A program made the position numbers and the translations under genes. DNA of 64,000 nt, from the NCBI GenBank assembly GCA_913777025.1, contig CAJYQM010000016.1, positions 17,720-81,719 on the forward strand, in the 5' to 3' direction. The stretch is from an uncultured Massilia sp. GTDB lineage: Bacteria > Pseudomonadota > Gammaproteobacteria > Burkholderiales > Burkholderiaceae_D. Below are positions 7,064 through 15,961 of this stretch, piece after piece. The notes under the pieces are model-generated. The model was given only the letters and a program-made list of their open reading frames with translations. It did not search any database and was not told where the DNA came from. Every line of letters begins with the position of its first letter. Position 1 is the first letter of the stretch.

Positions 7064-9396
7064 TGAAAAATAATTCCGGTAGCACCCTGCCAACCCCGAC
7101 GCTGCGCCGTATCGCGGCCAGCGTCATGCTGTGCTGCGCCGTGGCCACGGCAGTCCCGCCCGTGCCCGCCTTCGCCCAGGAAGGCAACGGCGCGGCGCTC
7201 AACTTCGTCAACGCCGACATGGAATCGGTGATCAAGGCGGTCGGCCACTATACCGGCATGACCTTCATCATCGACCCGCGCGTGAAAGGCACGCTGACCC
7301 TGGTCTCGGAGCGCACGCTGACCAAGGCCCAGGCCTTCTCGCTGCTGACCTCGGCGCTGCGCCTGCAGGGTTACGCGGTCGTCACCGGCGACGGTTTCGC
7401 CAAGGTGGTGCCGGAAGCGGAAGCCAAGCTGCAATCCTCGCCGACCCAGATCGGCACCGGCGGTTCGCGCGCGCGCGGCGACCAGGTCGCGACCCAGGTC
7501 TACCGCCTGCAGCATGAATCGGCGCCCAACCTGGTGGCCGTGCTGCGCCCGCTGATCTCGCCCAACAACTCGATCATGGCCGACCCGGGCAACAACAGCG
7601 TGGTGATCACCGACTACGCCGACAACCTGCGCCGCCTGTCGAAGATCATCGCCGCGCTGGACTCGCCGGCCACGGGCGACCTCGACGTGATCCCGATCCG
7701 CAACGGCATCGCCAGCGACGTCGCGACCCTGGTCACGCGCCTGCTGGAGCCGGGCGCCGGCGGCGACGCCGGCCGCGTCACCGTGCTGGCCGACGCCCGC
7801 ACCAACTCGGTGGTGGTGCGCGCGCCGTCGCAGGCGCGCGCCAACATGGCCAAGAACCTGATCGCCAAGCTCGACCAGCCGACCACCGAGCTGGGCAACA
7901 TCCACGTGGTCTACCTCAAGAATGCCGACGCCAGCAAGGTCGCCCAGACCCTGCGCGCGGTGGTGTCCCAGGATGCGTCGGCGGTGCCGGTGCAGCAGCA
8001 GGGCACCGCGGGCGGCTCGATCCAGTCCGGCACCACGGGCGGGACCGGCACCGGCACCGGTACGCTCGGCGGCAACCAGCAGCAGAACAGCATCGGCGCC
8101 GGCGGCACCGGCGGCACCTTCGGCCAGCAGAGCCAGGCCACGGCCGGCGGCGCGGGCGGCGGCCAGGGCTCCGGCTTCATCCAGGCCGACGCCTCGACCA
8201 ACAGCCTGATCATCACCGCGCCGGACGCGCTCTACCGCAACCTGCGTTCCGTCATCGACCAGCTCGACGTGCGCCGCGCCCAGGTCTACATCGAGGCGCT
8301 GGTGGTCGAGGTCAACGCGGCCAAGGCCTCCGAATTCGGCGTCCAGTGGGTCGGCCTGACCGGCAACGACGCCAGCCGCTACCGCGTGGGCGGCCTGCAG
8401 TCGTTCGCGTCGAACAGCTCGAACAACATCATCAACCTGGCGGCGGCCGCGCAGAGCGGCCTGACCGGCGCCAACGGCGCCAGCCTGCCGACGCTGGGCG
8501 GCCTGTCGATCGGCCTGTTCCGCCAGGTAAACGGCCAGCTCGGCCTGGGCGCGATCGCGCATGCCCTTGAAACCGACGGCGACACCAACATCTTGTCCAC
8601 GCCGAACATCATCACGCTGGACAACGAACTGGCAACGATCAAGGTCGGCCAGAACATCCCGATCCTGACCGGCTCGTTCACCACCAACTCCAGCGGTTCG
8701 AGCAACCCGTTCCAGACGATCGACCGCAAGGATATCGGCCTGCTGCTGAAAGTGCGCCCGCAGATTTCCGAAGGGGGTACGATCAAGATGGCGATCTACC
8801 ACGAGAACTCGGGCATCGACAATTCCGTCGCGTCGACCTCGGGCATCGTGACCACCGTTCGCGCGATCGAGAACAACATCATCGCCGACGATGGCCAGGT
8901 CGTCGTACTCGGTGGCCTGATCTCGGACGACGAGAACCACAACGAAGAAGGCGTGCATGGCCTGGCCGACATCCCGGTCATCGGCAACTTGTTCAAGTAC
9001 CGCACCCGGACTCGTACCAAACGCAACCTGATGGTCTTCCTGCGTCCGATCATCATCCGCAGCAAGGAACAGAACGCCAGCATCTCGATGGACCGTTACG
9101 ACTACATGCGCGCAGCGGGCGCGGAGGCCCAGCCGAACGACGACAGCGTCCTGCTGCGCAATCTCGGCGCCCCGATCCTGCCGCAGCTGACCAATGGCCA
9201 GCCGCCGGTGAACAACGGCATGATGGCCACGGTGCCGCCTCCGGCGCCGGTCGCGCCGCGTCCGGGCCAGGCCACCGGTGCCGGTACCGCGCAGCCGCAG
9301 GCCTCCGGCCAGCGCGACAGCCGCCCGGCCCAGCCGGTCGTCGTGTCGCCGAGCGGCAACGCGTACCGGCCGGCGACCCCGACGCAGCAGAACTGA
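7063..9396 (+). CDS. gspD: Type II secretion outer-membrane secretin GspD
   Basis: GspD is the multimeric outer-membrane channel of the type II system. The 777-residue product has a signal peptide ending near PAFAQ (~residue 38). The N0 domain follows (LNFVNADMESVIKAVGHYTG), then the N1-N3 repeats (about 140-400). A long Gly/Thr/Gln-rich insertion (~320-372) sits in N3. The secretin core (~400-670) ends with VPVIGNLFKYRTRTRTKRNLMVFLRP-type sequence, written here as DIPVIGNLFKYRT. The C-terminal tail is Pro/Gln-rich and of low complexity. No lipobox is seen, so pilotin dependence is unclear. Confidence 0.96.
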   Translation: MKNNSGSTLPTPTLRRIAASVMLCCAVATAVPPVPAFAQEGNGAALNFVNADMESVIKAVGHYTGMTFIIDPRVKGTLTLVSERTLTKAQAFSLLTSALRLQGYAVVTGDGFAKVVPEAEAKLQSSPTQIGTGGSRARGDQVATQVYRLQHESAPNLVAVLRPLISPNNSIMADPGNNSVVITDYADNLRRLSKIIAALDSPATGDLDVIPIRNGIASDVATLVTRLLEPGAGGDAGRVTVLADARTNSVVVRAPSQARANMAKNLIAKLDQPTTELGNIHVVYLKNADASKVAQTLRAVVSQDASAVPVQQQGTAGGSIQSGTTGGTGTGTGTLGGNQQQNSIGAGGTGGTFGQQSQATAGGAGGGQGSGFIQADASTNSLIITAPDALYRNLRSVIDQLDVRRAQVYIEALVVEVNAAKASEFGVQWVGLTGNDASRYRVGGLQSFASNSSNNIINLAAAAQSGLTGANGASLPTLGGLSIGLFRQVNGQLGLGAIAHALETDGDTNILSTPNIITLDNELATIKVGQNIPILTGSFTTNSSGSSNPFQTIDRKDIGLLLKVRPQISEGGTIKMAIYHENSGIDNSVASTSGIVTTVRAIENNIIADDGQVVVLGGLISDDENHNEEGVHGLADIPVIGNLFKYRTRTRTKRNLMVFLRPIIIRSKEQNASISMDRYDYMRAAGAEAQPNDDSVLLRNLGAPILPQLTNGQPPVNNGMMATVPPPAPVAPRPGQATGAGTAQPQASGQRDSRPAQPVVVSPSGNAYRPATPTQQN

Positions 9397-9436
9397 GCAG
9401 AACTGAGCAGCATTGAGCTCGACCGAGCAGAACCGA
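9380..9436 (+). repeat. Degenerate 10-bp tandem repeats across the gspD-gspE junction
   Basis: The segment reads as successive decamers related to AGCAGAACTG (AGCAGAACTG, AGCAGAACTG, AGCAGCATTG, AGCTCGACCG, AGCAGAACCG). The gspD stop codon lies inside the first copies and the gspE ribosome site (GAGGAA) at the end. It looks like replication slippage that has lengthened an intergenic junction; no function is evident. Confidence 0.7.
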
Positions 9437-9442
9437 GGAATC

Positions 9443-10870
9443 ATGAACAACCTGTTGCCCTACGCATTCGCACGCGACTATGGCGTGCTGGCGCGTTCCA
9501 ACGGCGACCCCACGCAAGCCGTCGAAGTCCTGGTGTCGAATGCCACCAAGCCGGCGGCGATCGCCGAAGTGTCGCGCCGCTTCGGCCGCATCATGCTGCG
9601 CCGCATGGAACGCGCCGAACTCGAAGCGGCGATCGCGTCCGCCTACCAGTCGGCGGGCGGCGACGCCTCCCAGGTGGCGGACGAATTCGACGCCGACCTG
9701 GATCTCACCAAGCTGCTGCAGGACGTCCCCGCGATCGAGGACTTGCTGGAGTCGTCCGACGACGCCCCGGTGATCCGCATGATCAACGCCCTGCTGACGC
9801 AATCGCTGCGCGAAGGGGCGTCCGATATCCACATCGAGCCGTTCGAGCAGACCTCGGTCGTGCGCTTCCGCATCGACGGCGCGCTGCGCGACATCGTGCG
9901 TCCTCGTAAAGCCATCCACGCCTCGCTGATCTCGCGTATCAAGATCATGTCGGCGCTGGACATCGCCGAGAAACGCCTGCCGCAGGACGGCCGCATCACG
10001 CTGCGCATCGGCGGCAAGCCGGTCGACGTGCGCGTGTCGACACTGCCGACCGGCCACGGCGAGCGCGCCGTGCTGCGTCTGCTTGACAAGGAAGCCGGCC
10101 GCCTCGACCTGAGCCACCTCGGCATGAGCGAGCGCATGCTGCCGAAGTTCGACAAGCTGATCAACCAGCCGCACGGCATCGTGCTGGTCACCGGCCCGAC
10201 CGGTTCCGGTAAAACCACCACGCTGTACGCGGCCCTGTCGCGCCTGAACGCGTCGACCACCAACATCATGACGGTGGAAGACCCGATCGAATATGACCTG
10301 ACCGGCATCGGCCAGACCCAAGTCAATGCCCGCATCGACATGACCTTCGGCAAGGCCCTGCGCGCGATCCTGCGCCAGGACCCGGACGTGATCATGATCG
10401 GCGAGATCCGCGACCTGGAAACGGCGCAGATCGCGGTGCAGGCCTCGCTCACCGGCCACCTGGTGCTGGCGACCCTGCACACCAACGACGCGCCCTCGGC
10501 CGTGACCCGCCTGCTGGACATGGGCATCGAGCCGTTCCTGCTGTCATCGAGCTTGCTCGGCGTGATGGCGCAGCGCCTGGTGCGCAAGCTGTGCCCGCAT
10601 TGCAAGAAACAGGACGGCAATGGCCATTGGGTGCCGGTCGGCTGCGACCGCTGCGGCCACACCGGCTACCATGGCCGGGTCGGTGTCTACGAACTGCTCG
10701 AAACCAACGAGCGGATCCGTGCCCAGATCCACAACCAGGTGTCCGAGGCCGAGATCCGCGACACCGCGATCGCCTCCGGCATGCAGACGATGCGCGAGGA
10801 TGGCGAGCGCTGGGTGCGCGAGGGCATCACGACCGAAGCCGAGTTGTTGCGCGTGACGAAGGCGGACTGA
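9443..10870 (+). CDS. gspE: Type II secretion ATPase GspE
   Basis: GspE is the cytoplasmic hexameric ATPase that powers pseudopilus assembly. I prefer the ATG at 9443 (after GAGGAA) to the track start, a TTG at 9413 inside the repeat region; this gives 475 residues. Visible motifs are the Walker [16 protein letters not shown], the Asp box [11 protein letters not shown]-like stretch ([10 protein letters not shown]), Walker [13 protein letters not shown], and the His box [11 protein letters not shown]. The zinc-binding tetracysteine is intact as CPHC...CDRC. gspF follows after three bases. Confidence 0.97.
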   Translation: MNNLLPYAFARDYGVLARSNGDPTQAVEVLVSNATKPAAIAEVSRRFGRIMLRRMERAELEAAIASAYQSAGGDASQVADEFDADLDLTKLLQDVPAIEDLLESSDDAPVIRMINALLTQSLREGASDIHIEPFEQTSVVRFRIDGALRDIVRPRKAIHASLISRIKIMSALDIAEKRLPQDGRITLRIGGKPVDVRVSTLPTGHGERAVLRLLDKEAGRLDLSHLGMSERMLPKFDKLINQPHGIVLVTGPTGSGKTTTLYAALSRLNASTTNIMTVEDPIEYDLTGIGQTQVNARIDMTFGKALRAILRQDPDVIMIGEIRDLETAQIAVQASLTGHLVLATLHTNDAPSAVTRLLDMGIEPFLLSSSLLGVMAQRLVRKLCPHCKKQDGNGHWVPVGCDRCGHTGYHGRVGVYELLETNERIRAQIHNQVSEAEIRDTAIASGMQTMREDGERWVREGITTEAELLRVTKAD

Positions 10871-10873
10871 TCC

Positions 10874-12094
10874 ATGCCTGCCTTCCGCTACGAAGCCGTC
10901 GACACCGGCGGCATCACCCGCAAGGGTGTGCTCAACGCCGACAGCCCGCGCGCGGCGCGTGCCGACCTGCGCCTGCAGGGATTGACGCCGCTCGCCGTCG
11001 AAGCCATCGCGGCCCAGGTCGACGACAGCGGGGCGGCGCGCGCGCGCGGCTTTGGCGAGCGCCTGTCCCAGGTCGAGCTGGCCCTGTTCACGCGCCAGCT
11101 GGCCAGCCTGCTGGAAGCCGGCCTGCCGCTCGAGCAGGCGTTCACGGCGCTGCTGGAACAGGCCGAGCGCGCCTACGTGCGTGACCTGATCGCCTCGATC
11201 CGTTCCGAAGTGATGGGCGGCGCCTCGTTTTCCAGCGCGCTGTCGCGCCATCCGCGCGATTTCGCCGAGATCTACCGCGCGCTGGTCTCGTCCGGCGAGC
11301 AGATCGGCCAGCTGTCGCGCGTGCTGTCGCGCCTGGCCGACTACATCGAGCGCCGCAACGCGCTGGTGCAGCGGGTGCGCCTGGCGTTCACCTATCCGGC
11401 CATCGTCACCGTGGTCGCGTTCGCCATCGTCATCTTCCTGCTGACCTATGTGGTGCCGCAGATCGTGTCGGTGTTCGCGAACACCAAGCAGAAGTTGCCG
11501 GTCCTGACCGTGATCATGCTGGGCGTGTCGAACTTTACGCGGGCTTATGGCATCTATGTCGCGTTGGCCGTGATCGCGGCCTGGTTCGCGTGGCGCCGGG
11601 CGCTGCAGAATCCCGTGCTCAAGCGCCGCTGGCATACCTGGCTGCTGACGGCGCCGATATACGGCAAGTTCGAGCGCAGCCTGAACACCACGCGTTTCGC
11701 CAGCACGCTGGCAATCACCACCGGTTCCGGCGTGCCGATCCTGCGCGCCCTGGAAACCAGCCGCGACACGCTGTCGAACGTGGCCATGAAGGAATTGGTG
11801 GAGGGGGCCTCCGCCAGCGTGCGCGAAGGCGTCAGCCTGGCGCGCGCGCTGTCGGCGCAAAAGCTGTTCCCGCCGATGCTGGTGCACATGATCCGCGCCG
11901 GCGAAATCACCGGCGAATTGCCGGCCATGCTGGAGCGCGCGTCGAATTCGCAGCAGGCCGACCTCGAGCGGCGCACGCTGACGATTGCCGGCCTGCTCGA
12001 GCCGGTGCTGATCCTGGCCATGGGCCTGGTCGTACTGCTGATCGTGCTGGCCGTGCTGATGCCGATCATTGAAATCAATCAGTTGGTGCGGTGA
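10874..12094 (+). CDS. gspF: Type II secretion inner-membrane platform protein GspF
   Basis: GspF is the polytopic inner-membrane core of the assembly platform. The 406-residue length is standard. It contains two homologous T2SSF domains. The first is recognisable in FTRQLASLLEAGLPLEQAF (~75-93) and the second in FASTLAITTGSGVPILRAL (~276-294). Membrane helices lie around TYPAIVTVVAFAIVIFLLTYVV and at the C-terminus ILAMGLVVLLIVLAVLMPIIE. It immediately follows gspE and precedes gspC by 11 bases. Confidence 0.97.
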   Translation: MPAFRYEAVDTGGITRKGVLNADSPRAARADLRLQGLTPLAVEAIAAQVDDSGAARARGFGERLSQVELALFTRQLASLLEAGLPLEQAFTALLEQAERAYVRDLIASIRSEVMGGASFSSALSRHPRDFAEIYRALVSSGEQIGQLSRVLSRLADYIERRNALVQRVRLAFTYPAIVTVVAFAIVIFLLTYVVPQIVSVFANTKQKLPVLTVIMLGVSNFTRAYGIYVALAVIAAWFAWRRALQNPVLKRRWHTWLLTAPIYGKFERSLNTTRFASTLAITTGSGVPILRALETSRDTLSNVAMKELVEGASASVREGVSLARALSAQKLFPPMLVHMIRAGEITGELPAMLERASNSQQADLERRTLTIAGLLEPVLILAMGLVVLLIVLAVLMPIIEINQLVR

Positions 12095-12105
12095 CAAGGA
12101 AATAG

Positions 12106-12834
12106 ATGAACAAGCGCTTGCCCTTAATTTTGAGCCTGGTCGGCGTGATCCTGCTGGCGGTCTCCCTTGCCTACTGGATCCTGCAGCTGTATCGACCGCC
12201 GCAACGGCCGCTGGCCGCCGTGCCGCATGCCACGATGCCGGAACCGCCGATCCAGGCGGCGGCCACGCTGTTCGGTGGCCAGGTCGCGACCGCCACCGTC
12301 ACCAGTTACCAGCTGACCGGCATCGTCGCAGCCGGCCGCGACAGCGTGGCGATCATCGTGGCCGAGGGCTCGCCGCCGAAGGCGCTCAGGGTGGGCAAGG
12401 AATTGTCGCCGGGGATCACGCTGGCCGAAGTCCATCCGCGCTACGTGATGCTGTCCGACGGTGGCGTCATGAAGCGCATCGATCTCGCAGCCGACGCCAA
12501 GGCGGCGGCGCCGATGGGCGGTCCCGCCAACGATGCCAATGGCGCGATGGCCGCACCCATGCCGCAAGCGCCCGCAGGCAATACAGTGAGCAATCCGGTG
12601 AACGCGCCGCAATTGGCGTCGCCGGTGCCGGAAGGACCGCTGCCGCCCAGCGAGAACACGCCCGAGCCGCCGATGTCGCCGGGCGCCGTGTCGCAGCAGA
12701 TGCCGGGAAGTAATCAGATGGGCCCGTCCGGCCAGGCGCCGGCCCAGAACGCCGTGCAGCCGCCGGCGGCGCAGATGGCACCGCCGGTGCAGGGCAGTGC
12801 CAGCCCTGGCGGCCGCGTACCGCCGAGCCAGTAA
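12106..12834 (+). CDS. gspC: Type II secretion inner-membrane protein GspC (short form)
   Basis: GspC connects the inner-membrane platform with the secretin. The 242-residue product has one N-terminal membrane helix (LSLVGVILLAVSLAYWIL). A homology-region domain follows (~45-125), with the typical AAATLFG and YQLTGIVAAG. The PDZ or coiled-coil domain of enterobacterial GspC is missing; a ~115-residue Pro/Gln/Ala-rich tail replaces it. Short GspC proteins of this type are known in betaproteobacteria. Its place as the last gene of the operon, after gspF, differs from the canonical gspC-D-E order. Confidence 0.85.
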   Translation: MNKRLPLILSLVGVILLAVSLAYWILQLYRPPQRPLAAVPHATMPEPPIQAAATLFGGQVATATVTSYQLTGIVAAGRDSVAIIVAEGSPPKALRVGKELSPGITLAEVHPRYVMLSDGGVMKRIDLAADAKAAAPMGGPANDANGAMAAPMPQAPAGNTVSNPVNAPQLASPVPEGPLPPSENTPEPPMSPGAVSQQMPGSNQMGPSGQAPAQNAVQPPAAQMAPPVQGSASPGGRVPPSQ

Positions 12835-12857
12835 AGCGGTTCACACCGCGTTGGCGC

Positions 12858-13589
12858 TCAGCGGCGCAAGGCCGTGAACGCCGCGAATTCCCACGAACGG
12901 AAGCCGACGAGCAGGGTGAAGCCGTCGCGTTCCTGCGGCGCCAGGCGCCGGTCGTTGCGGTGCATGCGCGCCAGTTCCCCCGCCAGTTGATGAATGCGTT
13001 CCGCGAGCTCGGCCGCCGAGGCCAGCGACAGGCGCGCCGGCAGGCACATCAGCGTCTCGCCGGGCCCGTCGAAGCGGCCCTCGAAATAATCGCCGACGAC
13101 GTTGTCGCGGAAGAAGCGCTGTACCGGACCGTCCGGCAGCCAGCGGAAGGCGTTCGAGACGCGCAGGCTGTAGCGGTTCAGGGGTTTCAGTTCGATCACG
13201 CCGAGGCGGTCGAGTTCCACCAGCAAGCCGATGCATTCGGCCTGGGTCAAGCGGTAGGTTTCGACGACTTGCTCCAGGCTCCAGTGGCCGAGGCAGCAAA
13301 TCGCCACCAGCAGCAGGCGCGGATTGGCGACCAGCGCGTTTTCCTGGACCAGCGTCAGGGTATCGGCTTGCGGGCGCGCATCGGCGGCGCGCCGCATCAC
13401 GTCTTCCATGGCGATGCCGGCCGCCTGGCAGATTTGCGCCAGGCGCGACAAGGTCATGTCCTTTTGGCCGAACATGCGCTTGATGCTCGATTCGCTCATG
13501 GCGATGCGGTCGGCCAGCATCTTGTAGGTAATGCCTGCGGCACGCAGTTCGGCGCGCAGGATGTCCAGCAGCATGTCGGGAGAGCTCAT
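12858..13589 (-). CDS. XRE/Cro-type helix-turn-helix transcriptional regulator
   Basis: The 243-residue protein begins with an HTH_XRE domain (~10-65). ITYKMLADRIAMSESSIKRMF forms the helix-turn-helix, and DMTLSRLAQICQAAGI follows as in this family. The remaining ~170 residues have no domain I recognise; they look alpha-helical and could sense a ligand or make a dimer. It is convergent with the gsp operon (24 bases to gspC). A perfect inverted repeat 13-34 bases upstream of the start suggests autoregulation. The target genes cannot be deduced from this window. Confidence 0.85.
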   Translation of the reverse strand: MSSPDMLLDILRAELRAAGITYKMLADRIAMSESSIKRMFGQKDMTLSRLAQICQAAGIAMEDVMRRAADARPQADTLTLVQENALVANPRLLLVAICCLGHWSLEQVVETYRLTQAECIGLLVELDRLGVIELKPLNRYSLRVSNAFRWLPDGPVQRFFRDNVVGDYFEGRFDGPGETLMCLPARLSLASAAELAERIHQLAGELARMHRNDRRLAPQERDGFTLLVGFRSWEFAAFTALRR

Positions 13590-13601
13590 GGGGTTCCGTT
13601 G

Positions 13602-13623
13602 TTCGTTACCTTACGTTAACGAA
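13602..13623. promoter_or_regulatory. Inverted repeat TTCGTTA-N8-TAACGAA, candidate operator of the XRE regulator
   Basis: Perfect 7-bp arms separated by 8 bp lie immediately upstream of the regulator start codon (13589). Position, symmetry and spacing fit a dimeric HTH repressor site that would overlap the promoter or 5' end of its own gene. Confidence 0.55.
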
Positions 13624-13724
13624 TGTACAGAAGATGGGCGGGGAGTACAAGGCGCAACGCGGCCGTGGCCGCGTGCTTGGGGACGCCGCAAGGAAATCGC
13701 GGCACGTTGTAACGGAGCAATAAC

Positions 13725-13922
13725 TTACTCGTCCTCGGGTTCGAGTTTGACCTTCTTCAGCGCCCGCTTGGCGGCCAGCCGTTCGCTGGCCTCGGGCTTG
13801 GCGTGCGGCCCGGCCACACGCGCCTTGGCGAAACCCGCGAACGGGTTGCGCGGTTTCAGGGGCGGCGCTGGCTGGGCGCGAAGGCGCATCTTCTGCCGGG
13901 TTGCCAGTGCTTTGTTCGCCAT
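13725..13922 (-). CDS. Small basic conserved hypothetical protein
   Basis: The 65-residue, Lys/Arg/Ala-rich protein starts MANKALATRQKMRLRAQPAP and ends in an acidic EPEDE. No signal peptide, membrane helix or known domain is visible. It sits 33 bases upstream of the hslU stop on the same strand, downstream of hslU. The composition resembles ribosome-associated or nucleic-acid-binding small proteins, but there is no direct evidence for that. The codon use matches the neighbours, and no overlapping gene competes for this interval. Confidence 0.6.
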   Translation of the reverse strand: MANKALATRQKMRLRAQPAPPLKPRNPFAGFAKARVAGPHAKPEASERLAAKRALKKVKLEPEDE

Positions 13923-13955
13923 CGCCGCTCCTTTTCCTCTGATTACAGTACCGCG

Positions 13956-15326
13956 TTACAGCACGTAGCGCGACAGGTCTTCGTTCACCGCCAGCGCATC
14001 GAGCCGCTCGTTCACGTAGGCCGCATCGATCGTCAGGGTCTGGCCCGATTTGTCGGTGGCCGAGTACGAGATCTCTTCCAGCAGCTTTTCCATCACCGTG
14101 TACAGGCGGCGCGCACCGATGTTCTCGGTACGCTCGTTGACCGAGAAGGCGATCTCGGCCAGGCGATGGATGCCCTCGTCCGCGAACTCCAGCTTGACGC
14201 CCTCGGTCGCCAGCAAAGCCTCATATTGCTTGGTCAGGCTGGCGTCGGTCGAGGTCAGGATGCTCTTGAAGTCGTCCACCGACAGCGCTTCGAGTTCGAC
14301 GCGGATCGGGAAGCGGCCCTGCAGTTCCGGGATCAGGTCCGACGGCTTCGACAGGTGGAACGCGCCCGAGGCGATGAACAGGATGTGGTCGGTCTTGATC
14401 ATGCCGTACTTGGTGTTCACCGTGGTGCCCTCGACCAGCGGCAGCAGGTCGCGCTGCACGCCCGCGCGCGAGACGTCGGCGCCGCCGTGTTCCGAGCGCG
14501 TGACGATCTTGTCGACCTCGTCCAGGAACACGATGCCGTTCTGCTCGACGTTGGCGATCGCCTTCTGCTTCATCTCGTCTTCGTTGATGAGCTTGGCGGC
14601 TTCCTCGTCGATCAGGAGCTTCATCGCTTCCTTGACCTTCATCTTGCGCGTCTTCTTGCGGGTGTTGCCCACGCCGGCGAACATCGACTTGATCTGTTCC
14701 GTCATCTCTTCCATGCCCGGTGGCGCCATGATCTCCATCTGCGGCGCCGATTCGGCCACTTCGATCTCGATTTCCTTGTCGTCGAGCGCCCCTTCGCGCA
14801 GGCGCTTGCGGAAGGTCTGGCGGGTATTGTCGCCATCCTTGCCTTCGCTTGCACTGACGTTGAAGCCGAAGTCGCGCGACGGCGGCACCAGGATGTCGAT
14901 GACGCGGTCTTCGGCGGCGTCCTCGGCGCGCTGGCGGTTTTTCTTGACCTCGCTGGCGCGGGTCTGCTTGACGCCGATGTCGATCAGGTCGCGGATAATG
15001 GTATCGACGTCGCGGCCGACGTAGCCGACCTCGGTGAACTTGGTCGCTTCGACCTTGATAAAGGGCGCATCGGCCAGCTTGGCCAGGCGGCGCGCGATCT
15101 CGGTCTTGCCGACGCCGGTCGGGCCGATCATGAGGATGTTCTTCGGGGTGATCTCGTGGCGCAGCGGTTCATCGACCTGCTGGCGGCGCCAGCGGTTGCG
15201 CAGCGCGATCGAGACCGCACGCTTGGCCTTGCCCTGGCCGACCACGTGCTTGTCGAGTTCCGAAACGATTTCGGAAGGGGTCATGTTCATGAGGGTGTTC
15301 ATTTGCTCTTTCAGGATCGAGACCAT
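13956..15326 (-). CDS. hslU: ATP-dependent protease ATPase subunit HslU
   Basis: HslU is the AAA+ unfoldase that feeds substrates into HslV. The 456-residue protein starts at ATG 15326 (GGAG eight bases upstream); an internal ATG at the [17 protein letters not shown] block, the usual start in other bacteria, is the alternative. Walker [14 protein letters not shown] (~63-75), the I-domain insertion (~115-245) and Walker [12 protein letters not shown] are clear. The C-terminus EDLSRYVL has the terminal Leu that docks into HslV. Only three bases separate it from hslV. Confidence 0.97.
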   Translation of the reverse strand: MVSILKEQMNTLMNMTPSEIVSELDKHVVGQGKAKRAVSIALRNRWRRQQVDEPLRHEITPKNILMIGPTGVGKTEIARRLAKLADAPFIKVEATKFTEVGYVGRDVDTIIRDLIDIGVKQTRASEVKKNRQRAEDAAEDRVIDILVPPSRDFGFNVSASEGKDGDNTRQTFRKRLREGALDDKEIEIEVAESAPQMEIMAPPGMEEMTEQIKSMFAGVGNTRKKTRKMKVKEAMKLLIDEEAAKLINEDEMKQKAIANVEQNGIVFLDEVDKIVTRSEHGGADVSRAGVQRDLLPLVEGTTVNTKYGMIKTDHILFIASGAFHLSKPSDLIPELQGRFPIRVELEALSVDDFKSILTSTDASLTKQYEALLATEGVKLEFADEGIHRLAEIAFSVNERTENIGARRLYTVMEKLLEEISYSATDKSGQTLTIDAAYVNERLDALAVNEDLSRYVL

Positions 15327-15329
15327 GGC

Positions 15330-15866
15330 TTACTCCAGCGTCTCGATGATGTGCGACATGTTCGTGTAGATGCACAGCTCGCCGGCGATGGTCAGCGCTT
15401 TCTTGACCACCTCGCCCGGTGCCATGTCCGTATTCTCTTGCAGCGCCTTGGCTGCGGACTGGGCGTAGATGCCGCCCGAACCGATCGCGCCGATGCCATC
15501 CTCGGGCTCGAGCACGTCGCCGTTGCCGGTGATGATCAGGGTTTTCTCGCGGTCGGCCACCAGCAGCATCGCTTCCAGGCGGCGCAGCACGCGGTCGGTG
15601 CGCCAGTCCTTGGCCAGTTCGACCGAGGCACGCAGCAGGTTGCCCTGGTGTTTTTCCAGCTTGGCTTCGAAACGGTCGAGCAGGGTGAAGGCGTCGGCGG
15701 TGCCGCCGGCAAAGCCGCACAACACCCTGTTCTGGTAAAGCTTGCGCACCTTGCGTGCGGAGCCCTTCATGACGACGTTGCCTAAGGTAACTTGTCCATC
15801 GCCGCCCAAGGCGACCTGGTTGCCGCGCCGGACGCTGACGATCGTCGTGCCGTGAAATTGTTCCAT
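15330..15866 (-). CDS. hslV: ATP-dependent protease proteolytic subunit HslV
   Basis: HslV is the threonine peptidase of the HslUV (ClpQY) protease. The 178-residue protein begins [15 protein letters not shown], so a six-residue propeptide must be removed to expose the catalytic N-terminal Thr7. The Gly-rich [16 protein letters not shown] region and the C-terminus are typical. It is the first gene of the hslVU pair and is preceded by a candidate heat-shock promoter. Confidence 0.97.
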   Translation of the reverse strand: MEQFHGTTIVSVRRGNQVALGGDGQVTLGNVVMKGSARKVRKLYQNRVLCGFAGGTADAFTLLDRFEAKLEKHQGNLLRASVELAKDWRTDRVLRRLEAMLLVADREKTLIITGNGDVLEPEDGIGAIGSGGIYAQSAAKALQENTDMAPGEVVKKALTIAGELCIYTNMSHIIETLE

Positions 15867-15895
15867 AATTGCCTCGTGATTGATCTGCCCACCGC

Positions 15896-15923
15896 AATTG
15901 GGGGTGGCTCAGAAAATTGCAAG
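15896..15923 (-). promoter_or_regulatory. Candidate sigma32 (heat-shock) promoter of hslVU
   Basis: Read on the minus strand, CTTGCAA (-35, 15917-15923) is followed after 13 bases by CCCCAATT (-10, 15896-15903). This closely matches the sigma32 consensus (CTTGAAA, 13-ish bases, CCCCATNT). It lies 30 bases upstream of the hslV start codon. hslVU is a classical heat-shock operon in enterobacteria. Confidence 0.6.
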
Positions 15924-15961
15924 ACGCAACAATAAAACGGTGCCGCAGTTCAATACCCAGG

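Noticed and set aside
6832-9450. 872-codon minus-strand ORF opposite gspD
   Set aside because: Shadow of gspD: the composition is Arg/Gly/Asp-rich without domains, and gspD on the plus strand is unmistakable.
13803-15785. 660-codon plus-strand ORF
   Set aside because: Antisense to hslU and hslV.
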